A DNA stretch of 64,000 nucleotides, taken from contig CP030277.1 in NCBI GenBank assembly GCA_003330885.1, positions 3,708,001 through 3,772,000 on the forward strand. The letters run 5' to 3'. Both the position numbers and the translations under genes were made by a program. Under the pieces are notes generated by a model. That model was not told the DNA's origin. It did not search any database and worked only from the letters and a program-made list of their open reading frames with translations. This DNA is from Rhodobiaceae bacterium. GTDB taxonomy: Bacteria > Pseudomonadota > Alphaproteobacteria > Parvibaculales > Parvibaculaceae. This document shows, piece after piece, positions 56,392-64,000 of this stretch. The stretch's first letter is position 1; each line of letters begins with the position of its first letter.

Positions 56392-58236
56392 TTATCCTGC
56401 AAGGGCTGGGTAGGCGCGGGTGAGCGCGTTTGCTCCCGACTTGAACTTTCTTTCAAGCTGCCTGACGCGCTCAGAGAGGACCTGTTCGCGGGTGGTTTCC
56501 TGCAGGTCATCAAGAAGATGAGAGGCGCTTCCTGAAAGGCCAATCAACCCAATGGCATTAGCCTCGATAGCAAGGCTTTCGGCCATTGAACGAAGGGTGC
56601 GATGGTCGCCTCGTCTCACGGCCTCGCTCAAAGCCTTTTGCAAGTCGGCAATTGCATGGATGGCTTCGCCGAGATGGTCGGCGATGCGCGCTGTGCCCAG
56701 GTCCTGCTCCAGCTCGTAGATCCGGTCGAAATCGAGCATTTGGCCGTTATTGGAAGCGGGCTTACTTTGATTTTCCTTTTGTCCGTGGTTTTGCTTGGGA
56801 CGCTGATTGATGTCAGGTGCAAGAACAAACCAGGCTGTAAAGCCACCGCCGACCATGCTGTCTGCACCGGCTCGTCCGCCCATCAGGCGTACCAGCCGGT
56901 CGCATATGGTCAGATTGACATCGCGGCGTTTCAAAGGGGCATGTTCCCCCTCATTGTCGAGCGAAGAGAAGAGACGTGCCGCATCTTCAGATGGCATGCC
57001 AGCGCCTGTGTCAGTGACCGAGAACCTCACGCCGACCCCATCATTTATGTCGACTGGCGACAGACGCACGATCACACCCCCCACCTCCGTTGTGCGAAGC
57101 GCCCGCACGATGAGATTGACAAGAGCCTGCTTCACCCGGTCGGGGTCATTGTGAATAGCTTTAGGCGTTCCGGGGAGCTCATCCACCTCAATTGACAGTT
57201 TTCGGGAAGACGCGTCATGGCGCGTCACATGGATCGCTGCCTGGGCAATTTCCATCGGCGACATGTCGGTTGGCCGAAGTTTAATTGAAAGCGCCTCCAT
57301 TTCCGTCAGATCGGACAAATCGTCAACGAGCCGATTGAGGAGACGGCTGGATTCTTCCACACCACGTGCGTAGCCACGTTGCTTTTCGTCTAGGTCAGTT
57401 GCATCAAGCATATGTGCGAGACCGGAAAGGCTCGCGAGTGGGGATCGGATCTCGTGAGTAACCATGGAGAGGAAATCCTGCCGCGACCGCGCTGCTTTGC
57501 GCGCAACGGCGTAAGCTGCTTCGGCGTCCTTTGCTTTCTTCTCAGCCTCCGCTTTGGCTTCCGCCAGCCCGTTGACCAGTTCATCATTCTGCAATTGAAG
57601 AGCGATCGCAGAGATACTGGTCAGGTGAAGTTTCTTGGTGGCTGAATAAAGGGCAATCCACATGAGCGAACTGAGAGTGGCCATAAGCTGGCCTTCCCAT
57701 CCCGCACCTACAAGAAGCGCAATCATTCCTGGAAGTGCGGCAGTCGCAGTGTAGGCAAGCATAGCGCTTGGGTAGACGTGCCGGGAAATCACTGTATTGA
57801 GACAAAGCCCAGCGACGACCACGCCGAAAACAGCCTGCGACGTAAAGGGCGCGCCGGGCAGCCACAGAACACCCGCGATGCCCCAGGCGCCACCAGAAAG
57901 GAGGCAGATGAGCGAGTAGCGATCCCCCCACTGTTTAGAGGAAACCTCCCGCTTCTCGTTGGAATGATATTGTGATCTCAGCAAGTTGAAAGCTGACTGG
58001 GAAGCAACCAGCAACCCGAACGGGATCATGAGTTCAGCAATTGACGACGTGCCGTAGAAAGGCAGCCAGACTACCACGAGGGCAATAAAGATAATGATGC
58101 TGCCAGATTTTCCGAGATCGAAAAGCCGCCGCACCTGTTCGTCAGCAATTCGCGGATCGGACACAGGTGTTGAGGCAGCAGGCGAGTCATCCCCTGCAGG
58201 TTCGTTGGTCCTGGATGGTTCGGCGGACGAACTCAA
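56392..58236 (-). CDS. Membrane sensor histidine kinase with degenerate Hpt-like C-terminus
   Basis: A 614-residue protein. About seven hydrophobic segments occupy residues 30-210, then a coiled coil rich in Lys, Glu and Ala (about 215-255). The His box is MVTHEIRSPLASLSGLAHML (His near 260), with HATPase elements NLIVRALRTTE (N box, altered), DTGAGMP and a poorly kept G2 region (SMVGGGFTAWFVL), so ATPase activity may be low. Residues about 520-600 are a helical bundle like Hpt, but the His-containing motif reads MAESLAIEANAIGL without His. It is divergent from lysS. A pseudo-phosphotransfer or scaffold role is inferred. Confidence 0.82.
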   Translation of the reverse strand: MSSSAEPSRTNEPAGDDSPAASTPVSDPRIADEQVRRLFDLGKSGSIIIFIALVVVWLPFYGTSSIAELMIPFGLLVASQSAFNLLRSQYHSNEKREVSSKQWGDRYSLICLLSGGAWGIAGVLWLPGAPFTSQAVFGVVVAGLCLNTVISRHVYPSAMLAYTATAALPGMIALLVGAGWEGQLMATLSSLMWIALYSATKKLHLTSISAIALQLQNDELVNGLAEAKAEAEKKAKDAEAAYAVARKAARSRQDFLSMVTHEIRSPLASLSGLAHMLDATDLDEKQRGYARGVEESSRLLNRLVDDLSDLTEMEALSIKLRPTDMSPMEIAQAAIHVTRHDASSRKLSIEVDELPGTPKAIHNDPDRVKQALVNLIVRALRTTEVGGVIVRLSPVDINDGVGVRFSVTDTGAGMPSEDAARLFSSLDNEGEHAPLKRRDVNLTICDRLVRLMGGRAGADSMVGGGFTAWFVLAPDINQRPKQNHGQKENQSKPASNNGQMLDFDRIYELEQDLGTARIADHLGEAIHAIADLQKALSEAVRRGDHRTLRSMAESLAIEANAIGLIGLSGSASHLLDDLQETTREQVLSERVRQLERKFKSGANALTRAYPALAG

Positions 58237-58367
58237 ACCGCCACTCCTTCTTTTGCCGGTCGCCCGGAAACAACCTCATGAGTCACATAGAGGTTGCGTT
58301 GACTGACACCTGCCGAAAGCCTAGTTTCCGGGGCTTTAAAAACCTTTAAGCAGTAATTGAGGCAATT

Positions 58368-59999
58368 ATGTCCAGTGATCCGTCGACGGCATCTGTGCCT
58401 GCCACTCTGGCAGAGCTCCAAGATCTCGGTCAGTCCGCCAAGGCCTGGCCGTTCGAAGAGGCCCGGAAACTGGTCAAACGCTTGGAAAAAAGAGGATCTG
58501 ACAAGGGCGAAGTCCTGTTTGAGACCGGCTATGGACCCAGTGGTTTGCCCCATATTGGGACATTCGGCGAGGTGGCGCGCACAACCATGGTGCGGCATGC
58601 CTTCCAGATCCTGATGCCAGATGTGCCGACAAAGCTCCTCTGTTTCTCAGATGACATGGATGGCCTGCGCAAAGTCCCCGACAATGTGCCGAACAAGGAG
58701 ATGCTGACAGAGCATTTGAACCGACCGCTCACCAAGGTACCGGACCCGTTCGGCACCCATGACAGTTTCGGAGCACACAATAATGCGCGCCTGCAGGCAT
58801 TCCTCGACAGCTATGGTTTCGAGTATGAGTTTGCGTCGTCGACCGATTATTACACCTCAGGGCGTTTTGATGAGACCCTGTTGAAGGTACTGGAGAAGTT
58901 TGACGACATTCTCGACATCATGTTGCCGACACTGCGTCAGGAACGTCGTGGAACTTATTCGCCGGTCCTGCCAATTTCGCCGGTAACAGGCGAAGTGCTC
59001 TATGTGCCTATCTTGGAAAGAAATGCGTCAAAAGGAACCGTTGTCTTCGAAGACCCGGCCAATGGCCAGAAGACCGAACTGCCCATCACCGGCGGTCATT
59101 GCAAGCTGCAATGGAAAGCCGACTGGGCGATGCGCTGGGCGGCGCTCAAGGTCGACTATGAAATGGCCGGCAAAGATCTGATCGACAGCGTGAAGCTCTC
59201 GAACAAGATCACGCGGGTGCTCGGCGAACAGCCACCGGAGGGGTTCAACTACGAGCTGTTCCTTGATGAGAATGGCGAAAAGATCTCAAAATCCCGCGGC
59301 AATGGCCTGACCATTGACGAATGGTTGCGCTATGCCAGCCCGGAAAGCCTGTCGCTGTTCATGTATCAGGCCCCGCGCAAGGCAAAGCGGCTTTACTTTG
59401 ATGTGATCCCGAAGAACGTGGATGAATATTTGTCTCACCTGTCGGGTTTCCCGGGGCAGGAACATAAAGCGCAGATCGGCAATCCCGTTTGGCATATTCA
59501 TGAGGGCAAGCCACCAGTTTCTGATGTCCCGATCAGCTATTCGCTGCTTCTGAATCTGGTAAGTGCCAGTCACTCTGAAGACCCAGCGGCACTGTGGGGC
59601 TTCATTCAGAACTATGCGCCGCACGCCACGCCGGAAAACCACCCGAAGTTGAACGACCTTGTGGGCTACGCGATCAACTATTTCCATGATTTCGTCAAAC
59701 CCAACAAATCTTATCGGGCTATGACAGAGGAAGAACGTCCAGCGTTCGAAGCACTCGTCGTCAAGCTTGAGGCGGCAGCCCCTCAGGCGACCGGCGAAGA
59801 GTTGCAATCTGAGGTCTATGAAGTCGGCAAAACCCATGGATTCGAGAACCTGCGAGAGTGGTTCAAGGCTCTCTATGAAGTGCTGCTCGGAGAAAGCCAG
59901 GGCCCTCGCTTCGGTTCCTTCATCGCCCTGTATGGTGTGAAAGAAACCACAGCCCTGATCCGTCGCGCATTGGCCGGAGAAGATCTGTCCCAGGGGTAA
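58368..59999 (+). CDS. lysK: Class I lysyl-tRNA synthetase
   Basis: A 543-residue class I enzyme. The HIGH-equivalent is [17 protein letters not shown] (about residues 56-72) and the KMSKS-equivalent is KISKSRGNG (about 304-312), both in the right order. It charges tRNA-Lys. Class I LysRS is the archaeal type that also occurs across Alphaproteobacteria and spirochaetes, so its presence is normal here. The ATG at 58368 follows TTGAGGC. It is divergent from the kinase gene; the spacing of 131 bases holds their promoters. Confidence 0.95.
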   Translation: MSSDPSTASVPATLAELQDLGQSAKAWPFEEARKLVKRLEKRGSDKGEVLFETGYGPSGLPHIGTFGEVARTTMVRHAFQILMPDVPTKLLCFSDDMDGLRKVPDNVPNKEMLTEHLNRPLTKVPDPFGTHDSFGAHNNARLQAFLDSYGFEYEFASSTDYYTSGRFDETLLKVLEKFDDILDIMLPTLRQERRGTYSPVLPISPVTGEVLYVPILERNASKGTVVFEDPANGQKTELPITGGHCKLQWKADWAMRWAALKVDYEMAGKDLIDSVKLSNKITRVLGEQPPEGFNYELFLDENGEKISKSRGNGLTIDEWLRYASPESLSLFMYQAPRKAKRLYFDVIPKNVDEYLSHLSGFPGQEHKAQIGNPVWHIHEGKPPVSDVPISYSLLLNLVSASHSEDPAALWGFIQNYAPHATPENHPKLNDLVGYAINYFHDFVKPNKSYRAMTEEERPAFEALVVKLEAAAPQATGEELQSEVYEVGKTHGFENLREWFKALYEVLLGESQGPRFGSFIALYGVKETTALIRRALAGEDLSQG

Positions 60000-60040
60000 A
60001 AGCCCTCTGACATTTTCTTGAAGGGCGAGCCATTGTGATG

Positions 60041-60058
60041 ATGGGGCGAAAGCCCCAT
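60041..60058 (+). other. Tetraloop hairpin touching the start codon of the next gene
   Basis: ATGGGGC (60041-60047), GAAA, GCCCCAT (60052-60058): a perfect 7-base stem with a stable GNRA loop. Its 3' arm includes the first two bases of the ATG at 60057. It would compete with ribosome binding if that start is used; an ATG at 60069 escapes it. Confidence 0.6.
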
Positions 60059-61520
60059 GATCGCGCCCATGTTTAGTCGCTTGAGACAGGTACTGATAGC
60101 AGGCGGGGTCTTGAGCTTGGCTTCTGCCTGCGCGAGCATGCCCGGCGGCGACAGCCGCTTGGCTCAATGCAGCTCACTGATCGACCGTGTAGATAAACGC
60201 ATCGCTGTCAAACAGGTTGGAGATGCCGAAGCGGAACCGGTTGACGGCTTTTCCTATCTGCGGATCAATCGCTTTCTCGCAAGCTTCAGAGAGGAGTTGG
60301 GCGACGCCCCGGTCTTTGATGAATGGGTGCGCAGATTACGCGCATTGGACCGGGAAGCCCGAATTGTTGAGCTTCAGAATTTAGGCGCCGCCAACATCAT
60401 CGCCATGGTTGATGAGTGTGCGGAGATGCTTCTCACGCGCGATGCCAAAGATGCCGCTTTCCAGTCGCGCCTCCTGAAGGCGGCCCGTCCGCCTCATCAC
60501 TATAATGATTGGGTCCGCGCGGCTGGTCTTTATCCACTGACACATATCGGTGTGGCGCTGGGGTTTGAACGCTGGAAGGTTGACAATCTGCCGGCATTTG
60601 GCGAAGACCCGTCAACATGGAGAGCGTCCGAAACCCGCTACGCGACGCCGGCGAGTCCTGACCTGTCAGACATTGATGTCGGTGCCTTCATCGATCTATC
60701 AGCACAAAACCCGCTTGGCATTCCAGATATTACCGGGTCAGTGTTGAGGCGAATGGCAGAGGCCTCTGCCCCGGTCTTCGCAATTGAAGAAACATCGTCC
60801 GCAGACAAGTTAGGGCGACCCAGTTTAGGTGGCGACGGAGCGGCACCACACACCGACCCAAACGATCCTGTTGTGTATCTCCGCCTGACCCATACCCGCA
60901 TGGATGGTGAGGTGTTGCCACAGCTGGTCTACACCGTCTGGTTCCCCGAACGTCCGAAGGAGGGCACCTTCGATATTCTTGGCGGCAGGTTGGATGGTTT
61001 TGTCTGGCGGGTGACCCTCGACCGCCAGGGCCGCCCGCTCGTCTATGACAGTTTTCATAGCTGTGGTTGTTATCACCTGTTTTTCCCGACCGATCTCGTG
61101 CAGCGCGTGCCTGTCTCTGAAGATGGTGACCTGCGCGAAGAGCCGCTGACACCAATGCAAGCGCCGCGCTTGCAGGAAGGCGAACGTTTAGTGTTGCACC
61201 TGACATCGGGAAGCCACTATCTGCGCGGTCTTTCAACAACACCATCCTGGGAAGATGCTAAGGCGTTGCGCGCCGTTGATGAACATGCTGCGCCGGAATT
61301 CGGGCTTCGCTCGCTTGCGACAGATGAAACAACACGGCGATCCCTCTTCTCGCCGGATGGCATTGTAGTCGGGACGGAAAGAACGGAACGCTTCATTCTC
61401 TGGCCCATGGGGATCTCAAGCCCAGGGGCCATGCGCCAGTGGGGCACCCATGCCACGGCCTTTGTCGGGACACGGCACGCAGATGACCCGTACCTCCTGG
61501 ACGAGGCGTTCAAGCGATGA
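60057..61520 (+). CDS. Putative lipoprotein of unknown function
   Basis: A 487-residue protein with a lipoprotein signal: VLIAGGVLSLASAC, where LASAC is the lipobox and Cys25 (Cys21 from the second start) would be modified. The mature domain is 460 residues with no recognised enzymatic motif; it has several Asp/Glu-rich patches and the CGCYHLFFPTD segment near residue 345. Start 60057 or 60069 cannot be decided; 60069 gives the more standard signal, and 60057 lies in a hairpin. It overlaps the TPR-type gene by 4 bases. Together they look like an envelope pair. Confidence 0.7.
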   Translation: MIAPMFSRLRQVLIAGGVLSLASACASMPGGDSRLAQCSSLIDRVDKRIAVKQVGDAEAEPVDGFSYLRINRFLASFREELGDAPVFDEWVRRLRALDREARIVELQNLGAANIIAMVDECAEMLLTRDAKDAAFQSRLLKAARPPHHYNDWVRAAGLYPLTHIGVALGFERWKVDNLPAFGEDPSTWRASETRYATPASPDLSDIDVGAFIDLSAQNPLGIPDITGSVLRRMAEASAPVFAIEETSSADKLGRPSLGGDGAAPHTDPNDPVVYLRLTHTRMDGEVLPQLVYTVWFPERPKEGTFDILGGRLDGFVWRVTLDRQGRPLVYDSFHSCGCYHLFFPTDLVQRVPVSEDGDLREEPLTPMQAPRLQEGERLVLHLTSGSHYLRGLSTTPSWEDAKALRAVDEHAAPEFGLRSLATDETTRRSLFSPDGIVVGTERTERFILWPMGISSPGAMRQWGTHATAFVGTRHADDPYLLDEAFKR

Positions 61521-62362
61521 AGCCCTTCAGTCGAGTTCTTGTTGGCTCGGCCTTTTGGCTGATGGCTATCGCGAGCACCGCAGTTGCGTCAGATTTGGCA
61601 ACCGCACGGGAAATTTTTGCATCAGGTGATTTTCCTCTTGCAGCAGAAGAAGCGCGGTTAACCAAAACAGCCGAAGGTTGGGCATTGGCAGCGCGTGCTG
61701 CCTTGGTGCATGCGGATCTGGTTGCAGAACCCCAGGATCGGTTGAAATTTATTGAGCAGGGCGAAGAAGATGCCCGGGCTGCCATCGCCATGGCGCCAGA
61801 TTTTGCCGAAGGTCACCTGCAATTGGCGGTGGCACTCGGCTTCAAGGCCCGCCTGGAAGGCAGGCTGACGGCCCATGCGGAAGGCTATGCGGACGAAGCA
61901 CGGGCCCATCTGGAATATGTCGCTGTTCGGGAACCAGACAATCCTTGGATGCATGCGCTGCTCGGCGGGTGGCACCTTGAGATTTCTGAAGTGGGAGGAT
62001 TTCTTGGCCGCACAATTTATGGCGCTGAGGTCGAGGAGGGGATTGAGGCCTATAATCAGGCGCTGACCTTGAGGCCCGATGATTTGGTCATTGTCTACCA
62101 ATGCGCTCTACAGTTGGCGGCGCTAGGGGATGAGCCATTTAAAAGCCGAGCGATGACGTTGTTGCAAAAGGCCAAATTGCCGGAAAATCCTGATGCACTC
62201 GAGACACTAACATTTGAGCGGATGCGCATACTCAAGGATGCCCTGGCGACAGACAATGACACGATGATCGACCATGTTGTTCGGACACAAAAGGGCGATG
62301 CGGATGCGGCTTCAGCACCAAGCCGTTTTCAAATCAGACCGCCTATTGGCTCGCCCAAATAA
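61517..62362 (+). CDS. Exported TPR-like helical repeat protein
   Basis: A 281-residue protein with a signal peptide (VLVGSAFWLMAIASTAVAS, cleaved before DLATA). The body has repeating helix pairs of the TPR type: ASGDFPLAAEEARLTKT, LVHADLVAEPQDRLKFIEQ and EEDARAAIAMAPDFAEGHLQ, where AMAPDFAEGHLQLA has the usual TPR spacing. It probably scaffolds protein partners in the periplasm. Overlaps the lipoprotein gene upstream (ATGA) and converges with the S24 regulator, overlapping by 20 bases. Specific function unknown. Confidence 0.8.
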   Translation: MKPFSRVLVGSAFWLMAIASTAVASDLATAREIFASGDFPLAAEEARLTKTAEGWALAARAALVHADLVAEPQDRLKFIEQGEEDARAAIAMAPDFAEGHLQLAVALGFKARLEGRLTAHAEGYADEARAHLEYVAVREPDNPWMHALLGGWHLEISEVGGFLGRTIYGAEVEEGIEAYNQALTLRPDDLVIVYQCALQLAALGDEPFKSRAMTLLQKAKLPENPDALETLTFERMRILKDALATDNDTMIDHVVRTQKGDADAASAPSRFQIRPPIGSPK

Positions 62363-62987
62363 TCTTCGCCATGAAAACAACGTCGCTCACCTCGAGCGTA
62401 CGGTCGTCATAGTCTGGGTTGAGCGAGGTAAGCTCTATGGACGTTGGTGTTTGTTTGGTGAGCAGCTTCGCCAGAACTTCCCCTTCTCCGGTTTTAACCA
62501 CAACCCGGTCTCCGCGTCGCACGGTTGCAGCCGGTGACACAATCACCCGGTCGCCATGGCGATAGAGAGGCACCATGCTGTCACCGCTAATCTCTAACGC
62601 ATAAGCATTCGGATCGCCCACATCGGAAAAGCTGATCTCATCAAAACCGCCGCCGACAGGAAATCCCGCATCATCAAAGAAACCCCCATCACCTGCCTGC
62701 GCCATGCCAATGACCGGGATGAGTGAGAGGGCTGAGGTGCCTGACCCGCCCGATCCGGCGAGAGAGGAAAACTCATCCAGTGTTGCACCTGTAGCCTCAA
62801 GGATCTTCGAGAGGCTTTCAGTGCTTGGCCAGCGAAGGCGTCCGGACGCGGTGCGTCGCTTAGACTTGTTGAATGTCGTGGGATCAAGACCGGCCAGGCG
62901 GGCAAGGCCGGACGGCGAATGGCCATAGCGGTCCGCAAGCGTGTCGATGGCCGCCCAAACCGCACCATGAGAAAGTGAATCTGTCAT
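62343..62987 (-). CDS. XRE/S24-type transcriptional repressor
   Basis: A 214-residue regulator of phage-repressor type. Residues about 20-40 (GHSPSGLARLAGLDPTTFNK) form the helix-turn-helix. The C-terminal S24 peptidase domain has the catalytic Ser in ISGDSMVPLYRHGDRVIV (about residue 135) and the Lys in VVVKTGEGEVLAKLL (about 163); AQAGDGG is a plausible Ala-Gly self-cleavage site. So it may be inactivated by RecA-stimulated self-cleavage, like LexA or cI. An inverted repeat just upstream is its probable operator. No phage genes are adjacent. Confidence 0.86.
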   Translation of the reverse strand: MTDSLSHGAVWAAIDTLADRYGHSPSGLARLAGLDPTTFNKSKRRTASGRLRWPSTESLSKILEATGATLDEFSSLAGSGGSGTSALSLIPVIGMAQAGDGGFFDDAGFPVGGGFDEISFSDVGDPNAYALEISGDSMVPLYRHGDRVIVSPAATVRRGDRVVVKTGEGEVLAKLLTKQTPTSIELTSLNPDYDDRTLEVSDVVFMAKIIWASQ

Positions 62988-62999
62988 GGCGCTGACTAT

Positions 63000-63019
63000 A
63001 ATAGGAATACAAGCCTATT
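63000..63019. promoter_or_regulatory. Probable autoregulatory operator of the S24 repressor
   Basis: AATAGG (63000-63005), eight bases, CCTATT (63014-63019): a perfect 6-base-arm inverted repeat starting 12 bases upstream of the repressor ATG. Binding there would block translation initiation or the -10 region. Confidence 0.6.
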
Positions 63020-63130
63020 TCTAGTGGGGCGTTCTGCGCCTTGTGGGTGGTGTGGTGCGGGACTAAAGTGCCGCGCCAAGGGAGAAAACCGCCGGATTCG
63101 GCAGACATTTGACGCGAAAGAAGGCCACGG

Positions 63131-63499
63131 GTGAGCGCCAGCGAGATCTACAAAATCATAAACAAAGATGAGTGGGCTGCCGCAGAGGCTGCTGGTGTCT
63201 TCAAAGGCGCCTCAATCGACCTGACCGACGGATACATTCACTTTTCGACGCCAGCGCAGGCGCCGGAGACAGCCGCCCTCCATTTCACCGGACAGGAAGG
63301 GCTTCTCCTTGTGAGTGTGTCGACCGACGCTTTAGGCGATGCGCTTAAGTGGGAGGCATCGCGTGGCGGCGATCTCTTTCCGCATCTTTATGCGCCGCTC
63401 GAGATGAGCCATGTCACCCGCGTGGATGATCTTCCCGTGGGGACGGACGGCAAGCATCTGTTTCCGGCACATGTTGCAGCTGTGGGAGAGAGCTCATGA
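63131..63499 (+). CDS. DUF952 family protein
   Basis: A 122-residue protein starting at GTG 63131. Residues IYKIINKDEWAAAEAAGVFKG and the GYIHFSTPAQAPETAALHF segment are typical of DUF952, as are LKWEASRGGDLFPHLYAPL near the end. The conserved His and Asp could bind a nucleotide-like ligand; the family resembles ADP-ribosyl or Tpt1-type folds and its role is unknown. It overlaps the pyrD start by 4 bases (ATGA), a conserved pairing in Alphaproteobacteria, suggesting coupling with pyrimidine synthesis. Confidence 0.88.
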   Translation: MSASEIYKIINKDEWAAAEAAGVFKGASIDLTDGYIHFSTPAQAPETAALHFTGQEGLLLVSVSTDALGDALKWEASRGGDLFPHLYAPLEMSHVTRVDDLPVGTDGKHLFPAHVAAVGESS

Positions 63500-64000
63500 G
63501 CCTCTCTGCACTTGCTCTGCCATTCCTGCGACTGATGGACCCGGAACAGGCGCACCAGGCAACCCTGTTGGCGCTGAAGACGGGCCTCGGTCCGTGCGGG
63601 AAGAAAGACCCGGAAGCGCTCGGCATTGATCTGTTAGGCATGCACTTTCCCAACCCACTGGGCATTGCCGCGGGCTTCGACAAAAACGGCGAAGTGCCCG
63701 ACGCGATGCTGAAGCTCGGCTTTGGCTTCGCAGAAGTTGGCACCACAACACCACGCCCTCAGTCGGGGAACCCTAAGCCCCGTATTTTCCGTCTTCAGCA
63801 GGACCACGCCGTCATCAATCGTCTCGGCTTCAACAATGAAGGCCATGAAGCAATGGAAGCCAGGCTCACGAAGCGGGCAGGCAAAGGCGGCATTGTCGGT
63901 GTCAATCTGGGGGCCAACAAGGACACAGAAGACAAAGCAGCCGACTATGTGATCGGCATCAAACGCTTTGAAAGCCTTGCGAGCTATTTCACCGTCAATG
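63496..64000 (+). CDS. pyrD: Dihydroorotate dehydrogenase, quinone-dependent (3' end missing)
   Basis: The first 168 residues of a membrane-associated dihydroorotate dehydrogenase, cut by the window end. The N-terminal helix MSLSALALPFLRLMDPEQAH is the amphipathic membrane anchor of class 2 enzymes. NPLGIAAGFDKNGEVPDAML is the FMN-binding region, EVGTTTPRPQSGNPKPRIFR is highly conserved and INRLGFNNEG follows. It oxidises dihydroorotate to orotate in pyrimidine synthesis using ubiquinone. Coupled by ATGA to the DUF952 gene. Confidence 0.96.
   Translation, partial: MSLSALALPFLRLMDPEQAHQATLLALKTGLGPCGKKDPEALGIDLLGMHFPNPLGIAAGFDKNGEVPDAMLKLGFGFAEVGTTTPRPQSGNPKPRIFRLQQDHAVINRLGFNNEGHEAMEARLTKRAGKGGIVGVNLGANKDTEDKAADYVIGIKRFESLASYFTVN

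Noticed and set aside
1-64000. CRISPR arrays, prophage or complete insertion sequences
   Set aside because: No regularly spaced repeat-spacer pattern, phage structural genes or transposase motifs were seen anywhere in the window.

Overview
The window reads as a chromosomal segment of a free-living alphaproteobacterium of moderate GC content, judged by eye at about 55-58%. The main reasons are a gcrA cell-cycle regulator next to argD-argF-hslO, a SAM-II riboswitch ahead of metZ, the long two-domain form of dCTP deaminase, class I lysyl-tRNA synthetase, long PstC and PstA subunits, and CtrA-like boxes. Affinity to Hyphomicrobiales or Parvibaculales is an inference. No phage, CRISPR array or intact insertion sequence is visible.

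Layout. 1-2.0 kb: two flavoprotein aromatic monooxygenases, the first cut by the window edge. 2.0-6.8 kb: copper tolerance, with copA-copB (multicopper oxidase and outer-membrane protein) divergent from a Cu(I) P1B-ATPase; each side has its own MerR-type promoter. 7-13.2 kb: a PleC/DivJ-like PAS kinase, an alpha/beta hydrolase, and an EnvZ/OmpR-type pair divergent from a CpxP/Spy-like LTXXQ protein. 13.3-16 kb: two tandem paralogous small membrane proteins, a di-metal hydrolase-like protein and a TetR regulator with a double operator. 16-17.4 kb: a hairpin-ended element and an AT-rich orphan gene. 17.5-18.8 kb: a small ABM protein and an SDR enzyme. 19-26.8 kb: a complete Pho locus, phoR-pstSCAB-phoU-phoB, with a Pho box. 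26.8-38 kb: GNAT, gcrA, an orphan ABC-2 permease, argD-argF-hslO, a lipoprotein, argE, trkH, apaG, metZ with its SAM-II leader, and dcd. 39-43.4 kb: lldD, a small secreted protein, an amidohydrolase with an ABM partner, and a radical SAM protein. 44-46.5 kb: tRNA-Gly(CCC), one large secreted FG-GAP/phosphodiester-glycosidase gene, then a decayed tRNA-Gly copy. 46.5-51.5 kb: a MAPEG protein, two stand-alone receivers, a glycosyltransferase with an N-terminal MshEN (c-di-GMP-type) domain, and a membrane-tethered solute-binding protein. 51.5-64 kb: SixA-like phosphatase, sterol-desaturase-like enzyme, TerB-like protein, DinG-like helicase, a hybrid-like kinase, lysS, two envelope proteins, an S24 repressor, a DUF952 protein and the start of pyrD.

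The strongest unexplained structures are regulatory or mobile. The tRNA-Gly and degenerate tRNA bracket around one secreted gene looks like an integration or duplication scar. The RR/kinase operon and the LTXXQ gene share two oppositely oriented pairs of 10-bp-spaced repeats, recalling cpxRA-cpxP. A dispersed two-stem hairpin repeat occurs four times between genes, with compensatory changes in its stems. A DnaA-box and GANTC cluster lies upstream of gcrA. The glycosyltransferase carries two textbook 24-residue MshEN motifs separated by five residues. All functional calls come from reading motifs; no database search was run.
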